Notes under the pieces: model-generated
What the model was told of the DNA's origin: nothing
Seen by the model: the letters and a program-made list of their open reading frames with translations, nothing else
Databases searched by the model: none
Shown here: one piece after another, positions 62,116-64,000 of the stretch
Numbering within the stretch: position 1 is the stretch's first letter
Layout: each line of letters starts with the position of its first letter
Position numbers and translations under genes: made by a program
Assembly (NCBI GenBank): GCA_030913385.1
Contig: CP133159.1
Location: 4,114,584-4,178,583 of the forward strand
Reading direction: 5' to 3'
Length of the DNA: 64,000 nucleotides
From: Cytophagaceae bacterium ABcell3
GTDB taxonomy: Bacteria > Bacteroidota > Bacteroidia > Cytophagales > Cytophagaceae

Positions 62116-63399
62116 ATGAAAATAAACATCTTTTGGCTTAGGCGGGATTTAAGAGTTAAAGATAATCACGGGCTGCTCAAAGCTTTGAAAGGCAACAATC
62201 CTGTTTTACTACTTTTTATCTTCGACACTAATATCGTGGCCAACCTAGATAAAAACGATCCTCGTATTACCTTCATTTACGACGCGCTCTCCAACATACA
62301 CAATGAAGTTTTAAAACATAAAAGTTCTTTGCTAGTAGAACACGGCACTCCTGAAAATGTATTCTCCAAACTATTGGATCAATACCAAATTGAAAAAGTA
62401 TATGCAAACAGCGACTATGAGCCATATGCAGTAAACAGAGACAAACAGATCTCTCTACTGCTTAAAGAAAAAGGAGCCACCTTAAACCTGCATAAAGATC
62501 AGGTAATATTTGAAAAAGAAGAAGTTTTAACCCAATCAGGCAGCCCATACAAAGTATTTACAGCTTACAAGAATCAATGGAAAAAACAATTTTCAGACAA
62601 AAGCCCCCAAGCATACCCCTCAGAAGCTTTCCTTCATAACCTAAAGAGACACGAGCAGAACCTTCCTTCCCTATCCCATTTCGGGTTTGTGCGTTCATCA
62701 ATGACTTTTCCCCCTAGTCAACCAGACAATAAAATCATCAGACACTATGATGAAACCAGAGACAATCCAAGTCTCCCAACAACACAAATAGGAGTACATC
62801 TACGCTTTGGAACTGCCAGCACAAGGGCTATGGTCAAAAAAGCGGCTAAACTAAATGACACATGGTTAAATGAGCTTATATGGCGAGAATTCTATATGCA
62901 ACTTCTCTATCATTTCCCTAAATCAGAACATGAAGCATTTAACCCAAACTTAAACAACCTGCCATGGCGATACAGTGACGCTGAATTTGAAAGATGGTGC
63001 GAAGGAACCACCGGTTACCCTCTTGTAGATGCGGGAATGCGGCAGCTCAACGAAACCGGCTTCATGCATAACCGGGTACGCATGGTAGTTGCAAGTTTTC
63101 TCACAAAACACCTGCTGCTCAATTGGACATTAGGAGAAAGGTATTTTGCCAATAAACTCCTTGACTTTGATTTAGCCGCAAATGTTGGAAACTGGCAATG
63201 GGTAGCTGGCACTGGAGCCGATGCGCAACCCTTTATAAGAATTTTTAATCCAACACTCCAACAAAAACGCTTCGACCCAAAATTTGATTACATTAAAAAA
63301 TGGGTACCAGAATATGAAACAGGCAAATACCCTACCCCTATCATTGACCATAAACAAGCAACTGAAAGAGCAAAAAATGCTTTTGAAAGCTTAAAGTAG
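62116..63399 (+). CDS. Cryptochrome/photolyase family protein (class I CPD photolyase-like)
   Basis: From ATG 62116 the product is 427 residues. An N-terminal photolyase domain (FWLRRDLRVKDNHGLLKAL, residues 6-24) is followed by the FAD-binding domain with LNELIWREFYMQLL, GYPLVDAGMRQLNETGFMHNRVRM and GNWQWVAGTGADAQPFIRIFNP. W283, W337 and W360 sit where the electron-transfer tryptophans are expected. It should repair cyclobutane pyrimidine dimers with blue light; a cryptochrome role is possible. The GTG-initiated frame from 62089 is less likely. Confidence 0.9.
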   Translation: MKINIFWLRRDLRVKDNHGLLKALKGNNPVLLLFIFDTNIVANLDKNDPRITFIYDALSNIHNEVLKHKSSLLVEHGTPENVFSKLLDQYQIEKVYANSDYEPYAVNRDKQISLLLKEKGATLNLHKDQVIFEKEEVLTQSGSPYKVFTAYKNQWKKQFSDKSPQAYPSEAFLHNLKRHEQNLPSLSHFGFVRSSMTFPPSQPDNKIIRHYDETRDNPSLPTTQIGVHLRFGTASTRAMVKKAAKLNDTWLNELIWREFYMQLLYHFPKSEHEAFNPNLNNLPWRYSDAEFERWCEGTTGYPLVDAGMRQLNETGFMHNRVRMVVASFLTKHLLLNWTLGERYFANKLLDFDLAANVGNWQWVAGTGADAQPFIRIFNPTLQQKRFDPKFDYIKKWVPEYETGKYPTPIIDHKQATERAKNAFESLK

Positions 63400-63795
63400 C
63401 TAACCTCCAACCTTATCTTTTAAATTCTGTATAAGATTATTCCAGAGCTCCTCCATATCTTTACTATCCTCAAATTCCGAATAATCAATTATTTTCAAAA
63501 AAGAGGTTTGTGTCAATTCATTGGTATCAAGTTGAAACTCAAGATATGCAGCATCTTTACCGTCTTCGTTTTTTGTATCGGGAAACTCAAACTTTACCAG
63601 CTGATTCATTTTTTGGGATACTTTTTTTGCTTTGTGCCTAGCACCGTCCCACTCGAAATAAAAAATCTTATCTTCCTCAAAATCTACCTTGTCAGCAAAC
63701 CACTCAGCTAAGCCTTGGGCTGTATTAATATAAGGGTAAAGCATTTTTTGTGATGCATTCAACTCAAACTCAATTACAAACTTATTCTTATCCAT
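63400..63795 (-). CDS. START-like (SRPBCC) domain protein
   Basis: The 131-residue protein fits START-like proteins related to the AHSA1/SRPBCC fold: FVIEFELNASQKMLYPYINTAQGLAEWFADKVDFEEDKIFYFEWDG, then alternating strands, and a long C-terminal helix (DSKDMEELWNNLIQNLKDKV). The fold encloses a hydrophobic pocket for ligands, but none is known here. Its stop directly abuts that of the photolyase gene, so the genes converge with no terminator between them. Confidence 0.85.
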   Translation of the reverse strand: MDKNKFVIEFELNASQKMLYPYINTAQGLAEWFADKVDFEEDKIFYFEWDGARHKAKKVSQKMNQLVKFEFPDTKNEDGKDAAYLEFQLDTNELTQTSFLKIIDYSEFEDSKDMEELWNNLIQNLKDKVGG

Positions 63796-63867
63796 CTATT
63801 CTATATGTTTAAATTTTAGTCAATATGAAAAAAAATACGGTTCAAATCTAATTATTCTTTAAAAAAA

Positions 63868-63898
63868 TTTGCTTTATTCAAAATTACAGCTACCTTTG
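63868..63898 (+). promoter_or_regulatory. Promoter of tRNA-Met
   Basis: TTTG at 63868-63871, exactly 19 bases and TACCTTTG at 63891-63898 match the Bacteroidota consensus perfectly. The tRNA begins 16 bases after the -7 element. Confidence 0.9.
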
Positions 63899-63913
63899 CA
63901 CACCTAATTCAAC

Positions 63914-63987
63914 GGCGAGGTAGCTCAGGTGGTTAGAGCGCAGGATTCATAACCCTGAGGTCGGGGGTTCAATTCCCCCCCTCGCTA
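63914..63987 (+). tRNA. tRNA-Met (CAT), elongator type
   Basis: The 74-base cloverleaf has acceptor GGCGAGG/CCTCGCT (G1-U72), D arm TAGCTCAGGTGGTTAGAGC, anticodon loop TTCATAA (CAT) with an A31-C39 mismatch in the stem, T arm GGGGG-TTCAATT-CCCCC and discriminator A. It lacks the initiator's C1-A72 mismatch and the GGG/CCC anticodon stem. An Ile2 (lysidine-modified CAT) identity cannot be fully excluded. CCA is not encoded. Confidence 0.9.
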
Positions 63988-64000
63988 CTTTTTTTCCTTT

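Noticed and set aside
1-64000. CRISPR arrays, insertion sequences, integrases and rRNA genes
   Set aside because: I looked for regularly spaced direct repeats, transposase motifs and rRNA-like sequence and saw none.

Overview
This window looks like chromosomal DNA from a member of the Bacteroidota, most likely order Cytophagales. The inference rests on two proteins with type IX secretion (T9SS) C-terminal sorting domains, Bacteroidota-typical families (DUF4296 lipoprotein, bacterial GH3 adenylate-forming enzyme, TamB, POT transporter), promoters of the TTTG-N19-TAnnTTTG kind in front of tRNA and housekeeping genes, weak Shine-Dalgarno signals, and several probable TTG starts. I cannot name the species. 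No phage, insertion sequence, CRISPR array or conjugative module is visible; the window is ordinary chromosomal backbone with some lineage-specific loci.

Layout. 1-1.3 kb: end of a surface-sugar locus (acyltransferase fragment, FdtA-type isomerase). 1.5-4.1 kb: EamA permease, TPR protein and YigZ in one operon. 4.2-6.2 kb: agmatine-to-putrescine operon (aguB-aguA). 6.3-15.3 kb: membrane proteins, endonuclease IV, a minus-strand GH3-LysE-DUF4296-MutS2 operon, then PLPBP and DUF423. 15.4-20.7 kb: alpha-glucan locus (GH31 divergent from GT4-GH57). 21-28.2 kb: POT transporter, small membrane proteins, T9SS-exported amidase, an orphan substrate-binding-fold protein, rhomboid protease, FKBP isomerase. 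28.4-35 kb: signalling locus with a lone receiver protein, a giant CheB-CheR-PAS-histidine kinase fusion and a bacteriophytochrome photosensory core. 35-38.4 kb: small lipoproteins and hypothetical genes with a repeat element. 38.5-43 kb: tRNA-Val, UMF1-type MFS, YajQ, PhoH, GT2. 43-47.7 kb: membrane proteins and a 1200-residue T9SS-secreted protein. 48-52 kb: purine nucleoside phosphorylase, SDR, esterase, two dodecins, HIT protein, tRNA-Cys. 52-57 kb: ribosomal protein S1, NlpC/P60 peptidase, SmpB, outer-membrane-like protein, TsaD. 57-64 kb: TamB, photolyase, START-like protein and tRNA-Met.

The locus most worth attention is 29.4-35.0 kb. A phytochrome core keeps every hallmark residue for biliverdin binding but has no output domain, and it sits 15 bp upstream of a kinase that fuses receptor methylesterase and methyltransferase modules to PAS and histidine kinase domains. 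This suggests a light-controlled signalling system whose sensor and transmitter are separate polypeptides. A second theme is a family of intergenic repeats with terminal inverted repeats (8.96, 35.6 and 43.0 kb, with a remnant at 6.2 kb). Many convergent gene pairs are separated by clear hairpin terminators, listed individually.
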